From NCBI GenBank assembly GCA_022184915.1, contig JAGTJU010000004.1:666057-730056 (forward strand): 64,000 nucleotides of DNA, read 5' to 3'. The notes under the pieces are model-generated. The model made no database searches and had not been told where the DNA came from. It saw only the letters and a list, made by a program, of their open reading frames with translations. The first letter of the stretch is position 1, and every line of letters starts with the position of its first letter. Source of the DNA: Myxococcales bacterium (GTDB lineage Bacteria > Myxococcota_A > Polyangia > Fen-1088). The translations under genes and the position numbers were made by a program. Below are positions 17,883 through 27,351 of the stretch, piece by piece.

Positions 17883-18945
17883 GCAAACATCCATGGGCGC
17901 TCTCGACACCTTGGAGGAACCAAAGCGCGTGGTGGTCCTGGGCGCGGGCTCGTGGGGCACGGCTTTGGCGTGCCTGCTCGTCGAGCGCGGTCATGAGGTC
18001 ACGCTGTGGGGCCGCGATCCTGCGGCTGTCCAGGTGATGCAGGAGGCGCGGGAAAACAGACGGTATCTGCCCGGCGTGACGTTACCGGAGGCCTTGCGGC
18101 TGTCGTCTTCTCTCCCAGGCCTCGTCGAGGGAACAGACGCCTGCGTGGTGGCTTTGCCTTCGATGCACATGCGGGAAGTGCTCACAGCCCTGTCGACCGA
18201 TTTTTCGGGTGTCGTGATCTGCGCCTCGAAGGGTCTCGAGCGTGGGTCCTTGCTCACGATGGATGCGCTCATCGCCACCGTGTGGCCTCGCAGCCACCCG
18301 GTGTTGCTGTCCGGGCCCACGTTCGCTTTGGAAGTGGCCCACCGCAAGCCGGCCGCGGCCGTGGCCGCCGCTCATGAGCTCGGCGCCCGTGAATTCGCAC
18401 AGCAGCTGTTCAACTGTCCCCGCTTTCGGGTCTACGCCAGCGAGGATGTCGTGGGCGTGGCGCTTGGGGGAGCGCTCAAGAACGTCATCGCCCTGGCCGC
18501 GGGCTGCTCAGACGGGCTTGGTTACGGCAACAACGCGCGGGCCGCTCTCATCACCCGAGGGCTTGCCGAGATCGGCCGCTTGGCCGAATGCCTTGGTGGC
18601 AACCCGCTCACCTTGGCGGGGCTCGCGGGCCTCGGGGACCTGGTGCTCACCTGCACCGGGGATCTTTCGCGCAACCGGACGGTGGGCATGGCGCTGGGGC
18701 GAGGAGAGCCCCTCGGCAAAGTGGCGGCCCGGTTGGGGCAGGTGGCCGAGGGGGTGGAGACCGCCAGCACGGCGGCCGAGCTGGCCGCGCGCCTGGGTGT
18801 GGAACTTCCCATCACCAACGAGGTGGCAGCGGTGCTGCAAGGGCAGCGCACCCCGGCCGAGGCGGTCGCCCGCCTATTGGCACGCGAAATTGGCATCGAG
18901 CTCGGTGGTCGCAGCTCTGTGGGGGAGCGAGAACGATCCCGGTAG
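17872..18945 (+). CDS. gpsA: glycerol-3-phosphate dehydrogenase [NAD(P)+]
   Basis: 357 aa. Reduces dihydroxyacetone phosphate to sn-glycerol 3-phosphate for phospholipid synthesis in the cytoplasm. The Rossmann motif VVVLGAGSWGTALA lies at about residues 22-35. The catalytic lysine block GALKNVIALAAGCSDGLGYG and the substrate-binding NNARAALITRG segment (near 200-225) match the GpsA family. AGGAG 4 nt before the ATG at 17872 supports this start, inside the end of the preceding gene; a second ATG at 17893 is also in frame. The C-terminus is about 20 residues longer than the E. coli enzyme. It is probably co-transcribed with the DUF3857 genes by position only. Confidence 0.95.
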   Translation: MPSEQTSMGALDTLEEPKRVVVLGAGSWGTALACLLVERGHEVTLWGRDPAAVQVMQEARENRRYLPGVTLPEALRLSSSLPGLVEGTDACVVALPSMHMREVLTALSTDFSGVVICASKGLERGSLLTMDALIATVWPRSHPVLLSGPTFALEVAHRKPAAAVAAAHELGAREFAQQLFNCPRFRVYASEDVVGVALGGALKNVIALAAGCSDGLGYGNNARAALITRGLAEIGRLAECLGGNPLTLAGLAGLGDLVLTCTGDLSRNRTVGMALGRGEPLGKVAARLGQVAEGVETASTAAELAARLGVELPITNEVAAVLQGQRTPAEAVARLLAREIGIELGGRSSVGERERSR

Positions 18946-18957
18946 CGCGTCTCCGTG

Positions 18958-19821
18958 TCAGGAGACGATTTGCAGCTGCCTGCGATACTCCCGCACGAGA
19001 TCGGGTTCGGCGGGGGGTTCATCGAGGTGGTCGAAGAGCGCAAGGATCGCTTTGCGAGCCGCACCGTCGGCATAGCCCGGGTTGCGCGAGACGCTCTCTA
19101 GCAACGCGTCGAGCGCGGCTTTCACGTCTCTTTGGGTGAGATAGGCGGCGGCGAGGGACAGTCGGGCCTCGTGGTCCCGGGGGTTTTCGGCGACGGCCGC
19201 CCGTGCGCCCGTGACGCCGCCGGACGGGACCTTCTCGAGGAGCGTTGCGAGAGCACAGAGCGCGTCGACGCGCCCAAACTCGGCCGCCGCAGGGTGGATC
19301 CGTTCGGCAAGCTCACGAATTTCGCTGGGCGAACCGCCGGTGCGGACCAGCGTATGCGCCAGGTGGAACGCGGCTGTGTTGGCCACGTCGGGATCGTCGA
19401 GCAAAGGGCGCAAGAGCTCCTGGGCGGCCGCAGGATCGCCCGCTCCCAGTTTGGCCAGCGCCGCCCGCAAGAGTTCCTGCGCCGGTGAGGGGACGAGACG
19501 CCTGATGAAGTCGGCAATGGCAGGCGCCGGCAGGGCGCCCACGAACTCGTCGACTTGTACGCCGTCACGGAACGCCTTGACCGCCGGGATGCCTTGAATC
19601 CCAAAGGCGGCCGAGAGCCTGGGGTGCTCATCCGTGTTGACCTTGACCAAAACCACGCGCCCCTGGGCCGCCTCCACCTCCCGTTCGAGCAGCGGGCCGA
19701 GCACGCGGCACGGACCACACCAGGGGGCCCAGAAGTCCACCAACACCGGCACTTGCTTCGAGCGCTCGATGACCTCGGTTTGGAATTCGGCGTCTCCGAC
19801 GTCCTTGACCAAGTTCGTCAT
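18958..19821 (-). CDS. thioredoxin-domain/TPR co-chaperone (CnoX/YbbN-like)
   Basis: 287 aa. N-terminal thioredoxin fold with the full WCGPC active site (about residues 34-38) and the cis-proline segment GIQGIPAVKAFRDG. A helical TPR-like region follows, typical of YbbN/CnoX (AAAQELLRPLLDDP, LSLAAAYLTQRDVKAALDALLE). In E. coli this protein is a holdase that hands substrates to GroEL and DnaK, and E. coli CnoX has an altered active site. The complete CxxC here suggests retained redox activity. ATG 19821 gives the classical N-terminus (MTNLVKDV); the reading frame continues upstream without plausible coding. Diverges from aat across 55 nt and converges with gpsA across 12 nt. Confidence 0.88.
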   Translation of the reverse strand: MTNLVKDVGDAEFQTEVIERSKQVPVLVDFWAPWCGPCRVLGPLLEREVEAAQGRVVLVKVNTDEHPRLSAAFGIQGIPAVKAFRDGVQVDEFVGALPAPAIADFIRRLVPSPAQELLRAALAKLGAGDPAAAQELLRPLLDDPDVANTAAFHLAHTLVRTGGSPSEIRELAERIHPAAAEFGRVDALCALATLLEKVPSGGVTGARAAVAENPRDHEARLSLAAAYLTQRDVKAALDALLESVSRNPGYADGAARKAILALFDHLDEPPAEPDLVREYRRQLQIVS

Positions 19822-19876
19822 GCAATCATCTTGGCGCCCAGCGCGAGCTCTCGCAAGCTCGGGTATCATCAGCGCG

Positions 19877-20581
19877 GTGCCTGTGTTCGGGCTGACGGAC
19901 GACCCCGGATTGTTCCCTGACCCCCAGCATGCCGAGTCTGACGGCCTGCTGGCGGTGGGCGGCGACCTTTCGCCTGCGCGGTTGATCAACGCCTATGCAG
20001 CGGGGATCTTCCCGTGGTTCGAGGAAGGCCAGCCGATCTTGTGGTGGTCACCCGACCCCCGCATGGTGCTCACCCCGGCCTCCTTGCACGTGCCCCGCTC
20101 CTTGGCCAAGGCCATGCGTGCGCACGCGTTCGAGGTGCACTTCGACAAGGCGTTCGAGCGCGTGATGGATCGCTGCGCAGCGAAGCGTCGCCCCGGCCAA
20201 AGGGGAACCTGGATCACCGCGGACATGAAGCGAGCGTACCAGCGCCTGCACGAGCTTGGTATTGCGCACTCGAGTGAGGCCTATCTCGACGGCAAGCTAG
20301 TGGGGGGGCTCTACGGGGTGAGCCTCGGGGGGGCGTTCTTCGGAGAGTCCATGTTCGCCGACGTGCCCGATGCGTCCAAGGTGGCCTTCGTGATGCTCGT
20401 ACGGCAACTCGAGGCCTGGGGCATCGATCTCGTCGACTGCCAGGTGACCACCGCGCATCTGGCACGCTTCGGAGCCCGCGAGGTGCCCCGCGGTGACTTT
20501 CTCGCACAGCTCACCCAGGCGTTGGGCAAGAAGACCCGACAGGGCCGCTGGGACCGCGAGCTCTCGGCAGCGGCGTCCTGA
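19877..20581 (+). CDS. aat: leucyl/phenylalanyl-tRNA--protein transferase
   Basis: 234 aa, the family's usual length. Transfers Leu or Phe from tRNA to N-terminal Arg/Lys of proteins, creating degrons for ClpS/ClpAP (N-end rule). Hallmarks visible are DGLLAVGGDLSPARL, AYAAGIFPWFEEGQPILWWSPDPR, the DKAFERVMDRCA block, SSEAYLDGKLVGGLYGVSLG and the FFGESMFA/ASKVAFVML segment. GTG at 19877 is the only start giving the standard N-terminus (VPVFGLTDD). No ribosome-binding site of note. It precedes the MutS-like gene tail to tail. Confidence 0.95.
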   Translation: MPVFGLTDDPGLFPDPQHAESDGLLAVGGDLSPARLINAYAAGIFPWFEEGQPILWWSPDPRMVLTPASLHVPRSLAKAMRAHAFEVHFDKAFERVMDRCAAKRRPGQRGTWITADMKRAYQRLHELGIAHSSEAYLDGKLVGGLYGVSLGGAFFGESMFADVPDASKVAFVMLVRQLEAWGIDLVDCQVTTAHLARFGAREVPRGDFLAQLTQALGKKTRQGRWDRELSAAAS

Positions 20582-20588
20582 GACCCGC

Positions 20589-22415
20589 CTAGACGTCGAG
20601 ACCCACGGCGCGCATCAAGGCCAGCGCGTTGCTCTTCTGAACTACGCCCGTGCGCAACGTGTAGTCGAAGTGCATGTGGCCGTCGTCCAGGCGATCTTGA
20701 AAGTGAACGTTGACCACCTCAGGGCCGAGGGTCTCGGGTAGCCGCGTGAGGGCCAGATCGTGCGTGGTGACCAGCCCCAACGTGTTGTGAGTCATGAGAG
20801 CCTTGACGACACCCGCCGCGCCCGCCCGTCGGTCTTCCGAGTTGGTACCGGCGAAGATCTCGTCGAGCAAAAAGAGCACGGGACGCGGTCCGTTGGCCGC
20901 CGCGAGGGCCACGACTTGGCGCACGCGCAACAGCTCGGCGAAGAACCGTGAGCGCCCCTCCTGGAGTGAATCGGAGACGCGGATCGAGGCTCCGATGTCG
21001 AAGGGGCAGAGCCGCACGTCTTGTCCACACACCACGGAGCCCGCTTGCGCCAAGACGGCGTTCAGTCCGATCGTCCGCAGGTAGGTGCTTTTGCCCGACA
21101 TGTTCGAGCCGCTCACCATCAGCAGGCGAATCGACTGACCCGGATCGCCGATGTCTTTGCCGCCGGTCTTGTGCCCGAGTCGCGCGGGGTTGCTCACCCG
21201 TTTGGCCCCCGGCAGCAGCGGATGCCCCAGAACCCGCGCCGTGAAGCGAAGCTCACCCGGCTCGATCACGGGGTTCTCGAAGGTGGGATTCTCGAAGGCA
21301 AAGCCCGCCACACTGCAGAGCGCCTCGAGCTCCGCCACCACGTCGATCCACACCGTCACGGTGTGCCCGTGCGTGCGCCGCCAGCTCTCGATCGTGAGCG
21401 CCCAGAGCGGGGCCCAGTAAAGTGGCCAGAGCAACGGAATCAAGAGTTGGTTGCGGTACGCATCGAAAAATCCCACGCGTCGCGACAGTCGAGCGATGAG
21501 GCGGGAGGGGCGCTCGGATCGCGTCCCGAGGCGCTTGCGCATGTGAAGAAGCCGTGGCGCGTCGAAGGGCGTCTGCTCGAGCAACTCGAGGAGCGCACCC
21601 ATGACCTGCAGTTCCGAGAGGCGATGGTTCACCTCGCGGGCAACCTGCAGCACGGCGTCGAGGAGCGCGCGCATCACGAAAAGGTCGACGACGAGGATCG
21701 CCAGCAGCGCCCACCCCGACAGGCGCCCTGTGAAAGCCAAGGGCGCAATCACGGCAAAGGCGGTCGCCAGAACGAGGGCCAGCGCGACCAAAAGGGCCGT
21801 GTGTCCTCGCGACCAGGGCAGGGGGGGCGCCTCTGCCCATCGACGCAGCGCTTCGGGCTGTGTCTGCGCACGTACGTCAGCGCCCACGACGGCTAGCTTT
21901 TCCCTGAGCTCGACCTTCGGCGCCAGCTCGGCCACGGCGGCTTGGCGATCGCGAATCTCCTGGGGACTCGCGGGGGAGAGGAGCCAATCGGCAAGCCGCC
22001 GTTGTCCGGGCGCCGTACGGGCTTCGTTGAGGCGCTCGAAAAGACTTCCGCGGCCAAAGACGTCCAGGTCGCTCGCGTAGGGGTGTTCGGGGTCGAAAAA
22101 AGTATCTCCTGTATCGCCCCGCCCCGCCCACTCGTCACCCAGCCGCGCCAGTCCGCGCTCGAAAAAGGCAATGCCGCGGGCGACCCGGGCCCGGCGCTCC
22201 GCGAGCCGGCTTTCGTAGACCCACAGAGCGGCAAACGCTACGGTGGGCAGCAACGCCCAGCGTGCCGAGATGTCGTGGTTCTTGTAGGCATAAACGAGCA
22301 CGGCCACCAGGGCCACCGCCAGCCCGAGGCGTGCGCGCACGCTCAGACGGTCCCGGGAGAGCAAGCGCGATAGGTCGGCCTGGCGGGCGGCAAGGCCCTC
22401 CTGGTAGGCGTTCAT
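20589..22415 (-). CDS. MutS-family ATPase with N-terminal membrane segments
   Basis: 608 aa. The N-terminus has two hydrophobic stretches (LGLAVALVAVLVYAY, about 30-45, and ALLPTVAFAALWVY, about 52-66), and two more lie near 235-275. A MutS core/lever-like helical region follows, then a C-terminal MutS ATPase: Walker A GSNMSGKST (about residue 434), Walker B VLFLLDEIFAGTNSEDR and the TTHDLAL switch. It lacks the N-terminal mismatch-recognition domain (no FxE motif), so it is not MutS1. This family is widespread and annotated as MutS-related, with function unsettled. Start ATG 22415 follows the gap after ctaAB by 40 nt. The frame extends upstream into the ctaAB gene but is not coding there. 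Confidence 0.85.
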   Translation of the reverse strand: MNAYQEGLAARQADLSRLLSRDRLSVRARLGLAVALVAVLVYAYKNHDISARWALLPTVAFAALWVYESRLAERRARVARGIAFFERGLARLGDEWAGRGDTGDTFFDPEHPYASDLDVFGRGSLFERLNEARTAPGQRRLADWLLSPASPQEIRDRQAAVAELAPKVELREKLAVVGADVRAQTQPEALRRWAEAPPLPWSRGHTALLVALALVLATAFAVIAPLAFTGRLSGWALLAILVVDLFVMRALLDAVLQVAREVNHRLSELQVMGALLELLEQTPFDAPRLLHMRKRLGTRSERPSRLIARLSRRVGFFDAYRNQLLIPLLWPLYWAPLWALTIESWRRTHGHTVTVWIDVVAELEALCSVAGFAFENPTFENPVIEPGELRFTARVLGHPLLPGAKRVSNPARLGHKTGGKDIGDPGQSIRLLMVSGSNMSGKSTYLRTIGLNAVLAQAGSVVCGQDVRLCPFDIGASIRVSDSLQEGRSRFFAELLRVRQVVALAAANGPRPVLFLLDEIFAGTNSEDRRAGAAGVVKALMTHNTLGLVTTHDLALTRLPETLGPEVVNVHFQDRLDDGHMHFDYTLRTGVVQKSNALALMRAVGLDV

Positions 22416-22455
22416 TGGCACCGCGTGCGACACCAGGACTCCGGGACGCGAAGGC

Positions 22456-24189
22456 TCAGAGCAGGTGATCCACGGCCAACGCCGTGAAGAGCAACATGAG
22501 ATACAGGATGGACGCACCGAAGAGGGAGCGGCCCCATCGCGCGGCCCCTGCACCCTCGCGATTGGCAAGTCGATAGCCCGCCGCGGTCCACGCCACGAAG
22601 CCAGCGCCCAGAAGGGCAGCCGCGCTGGTGTACAGCCATCCCGACACGCCAAGCGGTCGCAAGGCCAAGCTGACGAGCACCATGGCTACGGCGCACGCCA
22701 GGGCCCAGGCACGTGTTTGCCGCATGCCTTGTTCTGCGGGCATCACCTTGAAGCCAGCGCGGCTGTACTCTTCGGCCCGGAACACGGAGATCGCGAGGAA
22801 GTGCGGGATCTGCCACAAGAAGAGGATCCCGAACAACACCAAGCCCGGGGCATCCATCCGCCCCGTGGCGGTGGTCCAGCCCATGAGGGGGGGCAATGCA
22901 CCGGGTACCGCCCCCACGAACAAGGCCACTGAAGACTTCTGCTTGAGCGGCGTGTACAGGAAGACGTAGCTCGCAAAGGCCACGAATCCCAAAATGCAAG
23001 TGAGCGCGTTGCCGCCCAGGAGCATCAGGGGCAGCGACGTGCAGAGCAGGGCGGTTCCCGTGGCCACCGCCGCGTCCGCAGACAAGCGGCCCTGAGGCAA
23101 GGGGCGGTTGCGGGTACGCTTCATGCGTCCGTCGATGTCGCGCTCGAGGTACATGTTGAGCGCGTTGGCGGCGCCGACGATGAGCAAGGTGCCGAGCAGA
23201 GCCACCAGACCCTTCCAGGTCTCCTGCGACTGGGGCGCGAGCCACAGGCCGCCACCGAACGTAGCGATCACCATCGCGGAGATGCGAGGCTTGGTGAGCG
23301 CGACGATCTCCCTGCCGAGCGCCCGGAGGCTCACGTTCGCTCCGCTGCGTGCCGGGGCGCTGCCGAGGTAAAGGCCCCAGTGCGTGGCCAAGAGCGCTAC
23401 GCCAAGGCCGATGTGGGCCTGCACGGACGTGAGAGGCAAGGCTTCAGCCACGCTCTGGGCGCCCACGAGGGCCTGAGCCAGGACCAGGAGCACGACCGCT
23501 CCCGCCAAGCCACGGAGCCCGGGACGTTCCCGCGTCGCGGCCACCATGGCCAGCGCTGAGCCTGCCACGAGGCAGACCGCGGCCAGAGAGCCCACCCGGT
23601 GCAGGTCGTGGACGAGACCCGTGGCCTGCTCGCTCCCGAAAACGACGCCGCCCGTGGCAGCCGCAAAGCGCACGAGCGCCCCCAGCACCATCTGGAAGAC
23701 CATCGCCACGCCGGCCACGAGCACCCAGCGGCGGACCCCGGGGTTGACGGGCGCGCGGTCCTGGACGACGGACCGGGGCGACGTGCCCACGGCCACGTAG
23801 AGCAGACTCAGGAAAAACGCGACGCCCGCGCCGTTTTGGAGAGGCACGAGCTCCCGCGGGACGCGGAACTCCATGGCCGCCCAGCCCGCGCTGGCGAAGG
23901 CGAGAACGGCCGCCGCCCAGGCCGCCCGTGCCAGGGCGGGTCGGGCGTCCCGGATCCGTGTCAGATAAGCCGCGACGAAGAGGGTCATACCAGCGGCCGT
24001 AGCGCCGGCAATCTGCCCCGGCAGACCCGCGAGAAGGGTGTTGCCCAGCCCTGCGGTCTGGGTGCCGGGCTGCGCGAGAACGACGAGGAGCCCGAAGGCC
24101 GCCACCGCCGCTGCGACAGCCGCCAGGTGCAACACGACGGACGGTCGTTCGGGCGACCGCCCCGGAATGAGGGACGAGTTGGGGTTCAA
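22456..24189 (-). CDS. ctaB: fused heme A synthase-like (CtaA/Cox15) and protoheme IX farnesyltransferase (CtaB/CyoE)
   Basis: 577-aa membrane protein joining two steps of heme A synthesis. Residues about 18-278 form eight hydrophobic helices of CtaA/Cox15 type, with possible heme-ligand histidines in LVHDLHR (194, 197) and QAHIG (259). The N-terminal four-helix half shows no matching ExxH motif. Residues about 291-577 are CtaB, with LTKPRIS, the prenyl-diphosphate motif ERDIDGRMKRTRNRPLP and a typical LYTPLKQKS/GALPPLMGW series. CtaB makes heme O; CtaA hydroxylates it to heme A for cytochrome oxidase. TTG start at 24189 is preceded by GGAG at 9 nt. The cupredoxin-like gene is 67 nt upstream. 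No oxidase subunits are in the window. Confidence 0.88.
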   Translation of the reverse strand: MNPNSSLIPGRSPERPSVVLHLAAVAAAVAAFGLLVVLAQPGTQTAGLGNTLLAGLPGQIAGATAAGMTLFVAAYLTRIRDARPALARAAWAAAVLAFASAGWAAMEFRVPRELVPLQNGAGVAFFLSLLYVAVGTSPRSVVQDRAPVNPGVRRWVLVAGVAMVFQMVLGALVRFAAATGGVVFGSEQATGLVHDLHRVGSLAAVCLVAGSALAMVAATRERPGLRGLAGAVVLLVLAQALVGAQSVAEALPLTSVQAHIGLGVALLATHWGLYLGSAPARSGANVSLRALGREIVALTKPRISAMVIATFGGGLWLAPQSQETWKGLVALLGTLLIVGAANALNMYLERDIDGRMKRTRNRPLPQGRLSADAAVATGTALLCTSLPLMLLGGNALTCILGFVAFASYVFLYTPLKQKSSVALFVGAVPGALPPLMGWTTATGRMDAPGLVLFGILFLWQIPHFLAISVFRAEEYSRAGFKVMPAEQGMRQTRAWALACAVAMVLVSLALRPLGVSGWLYTSAAALLGAGFVAWTAAGYRLANREGAGAARWGRSLFGASILYLMLLFTALAVDHLL

Positions 24190-24256
24190 ACTGTCGAGCT
24201 CCGCATGCCGGGGTCGCCGGCGAATCTAGCTGCCAGCTTGGAGACCAGGTCAGGGG

Positions 24257-24973
24257 TTATTTCGCGACCACTTCCAGGTTCAAGGCCGCCGGCTTGCCGG
24301 CTTTTACCTCAACGTCTGCGGTTTGGGCACCGTATTTTTCGTGCCAGTACTCGATTGTGTACTTTCCCGGTGCCAGACCGTCGATCGTGAAGCTGCCGTC
24401 ATCGCCGGTCACGGCGTAAAAGGGATTGTCTACCACCACGACCCAGCCGGTCATCCAGGGGTGAACGTCGCACTTGAACTTCACCACGTCGCCCGATTTG
24501 GCGAACTTCTTCTTGAGCGGCGGGAAGCCCTGAGGCTGCGCCTGGTTGAAGAGTGTGGCGGGGCCCTTGTACGTGTGGACGTTATGCAGCGTTTGGTCGC
24601 TATTCTTGATGAGCACTTGTTGGCCGGCTACGGCGACCGCCACGCGGGGCTCGTAAACGCAGCCGGATTGGTCGAGCACCACATCGCCGGACGCCGCAGG
24701 GGCAGCGCCTTCGAGACCCTTGACGACATGCACCACCACGTTCTTGAGACCGCCCTTCGGGCCCACCACGACCGATGTGTCCTTGGCCGTGTGCTTGGCA
24801 CAAAAAGGGTCGGACTTCATGTTGAGGTCCTCCGGCTTGGGAGGGGAACCCTTGAGCTTTACGGTCCCTTTGAGAGATGCCGTCTCGGCGGCCGAGGCCA
24901 CGTCGGCTCCCACGGGTCCGAGTGCGATAGCGCTACCAAGAAGGGAGGCCAGGGCGAGATGTCTTCGGGTCAT
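24257..24973 (-). CDS. exported cupredoxin-like protein with carboxypeptidase-regulatory-like domain
   Basis: 238 aa with signal peptide (ASLLGSAIALGPVGADVASA). A blue-copper-like site is visible: His in TLHNVHTY, then the C-terminal ligand loop FKCDVHPWMTGW supplying Cys, His and Met (about residues 163-170). After the loop comes a short beta segment of the carboxypeptidase-regulatory/transthyretin-like type (VTGDDGSFTIDGLAPGKYTIEYWHEKYG). Likely a periplasmic electron carrier or copper-binding protein. Its place just upstream of the heme A genes fits respiratory-chain biogenesis (inference). AGGAG 5 nt before ATG 24973 fixes the start. Redox role untested; without the fold it could be a non-metal adhesion-type domain, but the complete ligand set argues for copper. 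Confidence 0.8.
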   Translation of the reverse strand: MTRRHLALASLLGSAIALGPVGADVASAAETASLKGTVKLKGSPPKPEDLNMKSDPFCAKHTAKDTSVVVGPKGGLKNVVVHVVKGLEGAAPAASGDVVLDQSGCVYEPRVAVAVAGQQVLIKNSDQTLHNVHTYKGPATLFNQAQPQGFPPLKKKFAKSGDVVKFKCDVHPWMTGWVVVVDNPFYAVTGDDGSFTIDGLAPGKYTIEYWHEKYGAQTADVEVKAGKPAALNLEVVAK

Positions 24974-25240
24974 GGGGACTCCTCGTGGGGAAAAAGCTCT
25001 CGTGATTGCGCGTGCTTACCAAGGTGGTCGGGGGCCGTCAACCGCGAGAGGGACTTGCGGTCCCAGCAGGGGCCGTAGGGAGAGGACGGGTGAGCGCGAG
25101 CGCACATTCACCGTGGTGGGATGCCGCAGACTCGGCCACAGGCCCGGGTCCGGTTGCTGTTGTCACGGAAGGGACGGGGCGCGGCGCGCGGGGAGGGGGT
25201 TACGTTCGGCGGTGTTGCAGGTTAGGTTCTCGCCCCACCC

Positions 25241-26764
25241 ATGTCCCCCCCCACTCCCCACAAGCCAAGCCGAACGCAGTTCGTCGAGCTGGCGTCGAAG
25301 GGTAAGCTGGGCTTCGTGTTCCGCGAGATTCTCGCCGACGCCGAAACGCCCGTCTCCGTCTACGCCAAGCTGGGCCGCGGTCCGTATTCTTTTTTGCTCG
25401 AGAGCGTCGAGGGCGGTGAAAAGTGGGCGGCCTACAGCTTCGTGGGCGTCAAACCGCGCCAGGTGCTGAGGGCCAGTCAGGGCCAGGTCGAGATTCTTTC
25501 TCCCGGTCCGGACGGGACCTTCGCCGTGGAGCGGCGTCTCTCCGTGCCGAACCCCGTAGCCTTCGTGGACGAGACGCTGGCGGCGCTCGCGCCCGTGGTG
25601 CCGGAAGGTCTGCCCCGCTTCGTGGGCGGGGCGGTGGGTTTTCTCGCCTACGACGCCGTGCGGTGGTTCGAACGCCTGCCTACCAAGGCGCCGGACGAGC
25701 TGGGCGTGCCCGACATGTGCTTTGCGCTCACGGACACGGTCATCGTGTTCGACAACCTACGCGGCACCGTCAAGGTGGTGGCCTCCGCCGACCTCACGGG
25801 TGAGCCTGGCAAAGCCTGGGACGACGCCTGTGCGCGCATCGACGCGATCATCGAGAACCTCGCGCGTTCGTCCCTCGCGCCGCCGCCGCTCGATTTGGGC
25901 TTCGATGAAACGGCCGCCGTCCTGCCGCAGTCGCGCACGGGCCAAGCCGGCTACGAGGACGCGGTTCGCAAGGTGCACGAGTACATCAAGGCAGGTGACG
26001 CCTTCCAGGTGGTGCTCTCGCAGCGCTTCGAGGTGCCCCGCGGTCACGTGGATCCCTTCGACGTCTATCGCATTCTGCGCGTGACGAACCCTTCGCCGTA
26101 CATGTTCCACCTGGAATTCCCCGAGGTTCAGGTGACTGGCGCCTCTCCCGAGGCCCTCGTGCGGCTCGATGGCCGGCGGGTGGAGGTGCGACCGATCGCG
26201 GGCACGCGGCCGCGCGGCAAAACGCACGAGGAGGACCTCGTCCTCGAAGCCGAGCTGGTGGCGGACCCCAAAGAGCGGGCCGAGCACGTGATGCTCATCG
26301 ACCTCGGACGCAACGATGTAGGACGGGTCGCCGAACGCGGCACGGTGAAGGTGGACGAGGTGATGGTCGTCGAACGGTACAGCCACGTGATGCACATCGT
26401 GTCCAACGTTTCAGGCACCCTGGCCGAGGGGCGCCGCCCTGCGGACGTCATCGCTTCCGCGTTTCCGGCGGGCACGCTCTCGGGGGCGCCGAAGATTCGC
26501 GCGATGGAGATCATCGAGGAACTCGAGCCCTCGCGTCGCGGCGTCTACGGCGGCGCCGTGGGCTACCTCTCGTATCAGGGCAACGTCGACCTGGCGATCG
26601 CCATTCGCACCCTGGTCACCAAAGGGGACACCATCTACATTCAAGCCGGGGCGGGGCTCGTGGCCGACAGTCAGCCGTCCGCGGAGCATGCCGAATGTGA
26701 AAACAAGGCGCGCGCCGTCCTCGTCGCCATCGAACGCGCCCGTCAGGCGCGCGGGGGGAACTAG
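25241..26764 (+). CDS. trpE: anthranilate synthase component I
   Basis: 507 aa. Converts chorismate (with ammonia from TrpG) to anthranilate, the first step of tryptophan synthesis. The N-terminal domain holds the likely Trp feedback element ([17 protein letters not shown]). The catalytic domain shows [49 protein letters not shown], and [24 protein letters not shown], all diagnostic for TrpE/PabB. No ribosome-binding site precedes ATG 25241. The TrpG gene follows after 2 nt. The 267-nt region upstream shows no obvious leader peptide with tandem Trp codons. Confidence 0.96.
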   Translation: MSPPTPHKPSRTQFVELASKGKLGFVFREILADAETPVSVYAKLGRGPYSFLLESVEGGEKWAAYSFVGVKPRQVLRASQGQVEILSPGPDGTFAVERRLSVPNPVAFVDETLAALAPVVPEGLPRFVGGAVGFLAYDAVRWFERLPTKAPDELGVPDMCFALTDTVIVFDNLRGTVKVVASADLTGEPGKAWDDACARIDAIIENLARSSLAPPPLDLGFDETAAVLPQSRTGQAGYEDAVRKVHEYIKAGDAFQVVLSQRFEVPRGHVDPFDVYRILRVTNPSPYMFHLEFPEVQVTGASPEALVRLDGRRVEVRPIAGTRPRGKTHEEDLVLEAELVADPKERAEHVMLIDLGRNDVGRVAERGTVKVDEVMVVERYSHVMHIVSNVSGTLAEGRRPADVIASAFPAGTLSGAPKIRAMEIIEELEPSRRGVYGGAVGYLSYQGNVDLAIAIRTLVTKGDTIYIQAGAGLVADSQPSAEHAECENKARAVLVAIERARQARGGN

Positions 26765-26766
26765 CC

Positions 26767-27351
26767 GTGCTGCTCGTCATCGACAACTACGATTCGTTTA
26801 CCTACAACCTCGTGCAGTACCTCGCCGAGCTAGGTGAGGACGTTCGGGTGGTGCGCAACGACGAGATCGCCGTGGACGCGATTGGTGGCCTTGCCCCCTC
26901 CCGGATCGTGCTTTCGCCGGGCCCTTGCACGCCGAACGAAGCTGGCATTACCCTGGACGTCATCAAGGCGTACGCGGGTCGTATTCCCATCCTGGGAGTC
27001 TGCCTGGGTCATCAGGCGATAGGGCAGGCCTTCGGGGGCGACGTGATCCGCGCCAAAGAGGTCGTGCACGGCAAGACGTCGCGCATCTTTCACGACGACA
27101 AGGGCGTGTTCGCGGGACTGCCGAACCCTTTCGAGGCCACCCGTTACCACTCGCTCGTGGTCAAGAAGGCTACGCTTCCCGACTGTCTCGAGATCACGGC
27201 GAAGACCTGGGACGAGGAAATCATGGGTCTGCGCCACAAGACCCTTGCCGTTGAGGGCGTGCAGTTTCACCCCGAATCGTTTCTCACGACTGTGGGCAAG
27301 CAGCTCCTGGCGAACTTCCTTGGCAAGTCTGTCACGAAGGGGGCAGCGTGA
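26767..27351 (+). CDS. trpG: anthranilate synthase component II (glutamine amidotransferase)
   Basis: 194-aa class I glutamine amidotransferase that supplies ammonia to TrpE. The triad is visible: Cys79 in [10 protein letters not shown], and His168 and Glu170 in VQFHPESF. The [12 protein letters not shown] oxyanion segment is present. GTG start at 26767, 2 nt after the trpE stop; its 3' end overlaps trpD by 4 nt (GTGA). It may also serve aminodeoxychorismate synthase as PabA, since no separate pabA is seen here. Confidence 0.95.
   Translation: MLLVIDNYDSFTYNLVQYLAELGEDVRVVRNDEIAVDAIGGLAPSRIVLSPGPCTPNEAGITLDVIKAYAGRIPILGVCLGHQAIGQAFGGDVIRAKEVVHGKTSRIFHDDKGVFAGLPNPFEATRYHSLVVKKATLPDCLEITAKTWDEEIMGLRHKTLAVEGVQFHPESFLTTVGKQLLANFLGKSVTKGAA

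Noticed and set aside
25006-25305. Short gene or trp leader upstream of trpE
   Set aside because: Open frame overlaps the trpE start and has no Trp codon cluster, terminator pair or ribosome-binding site.
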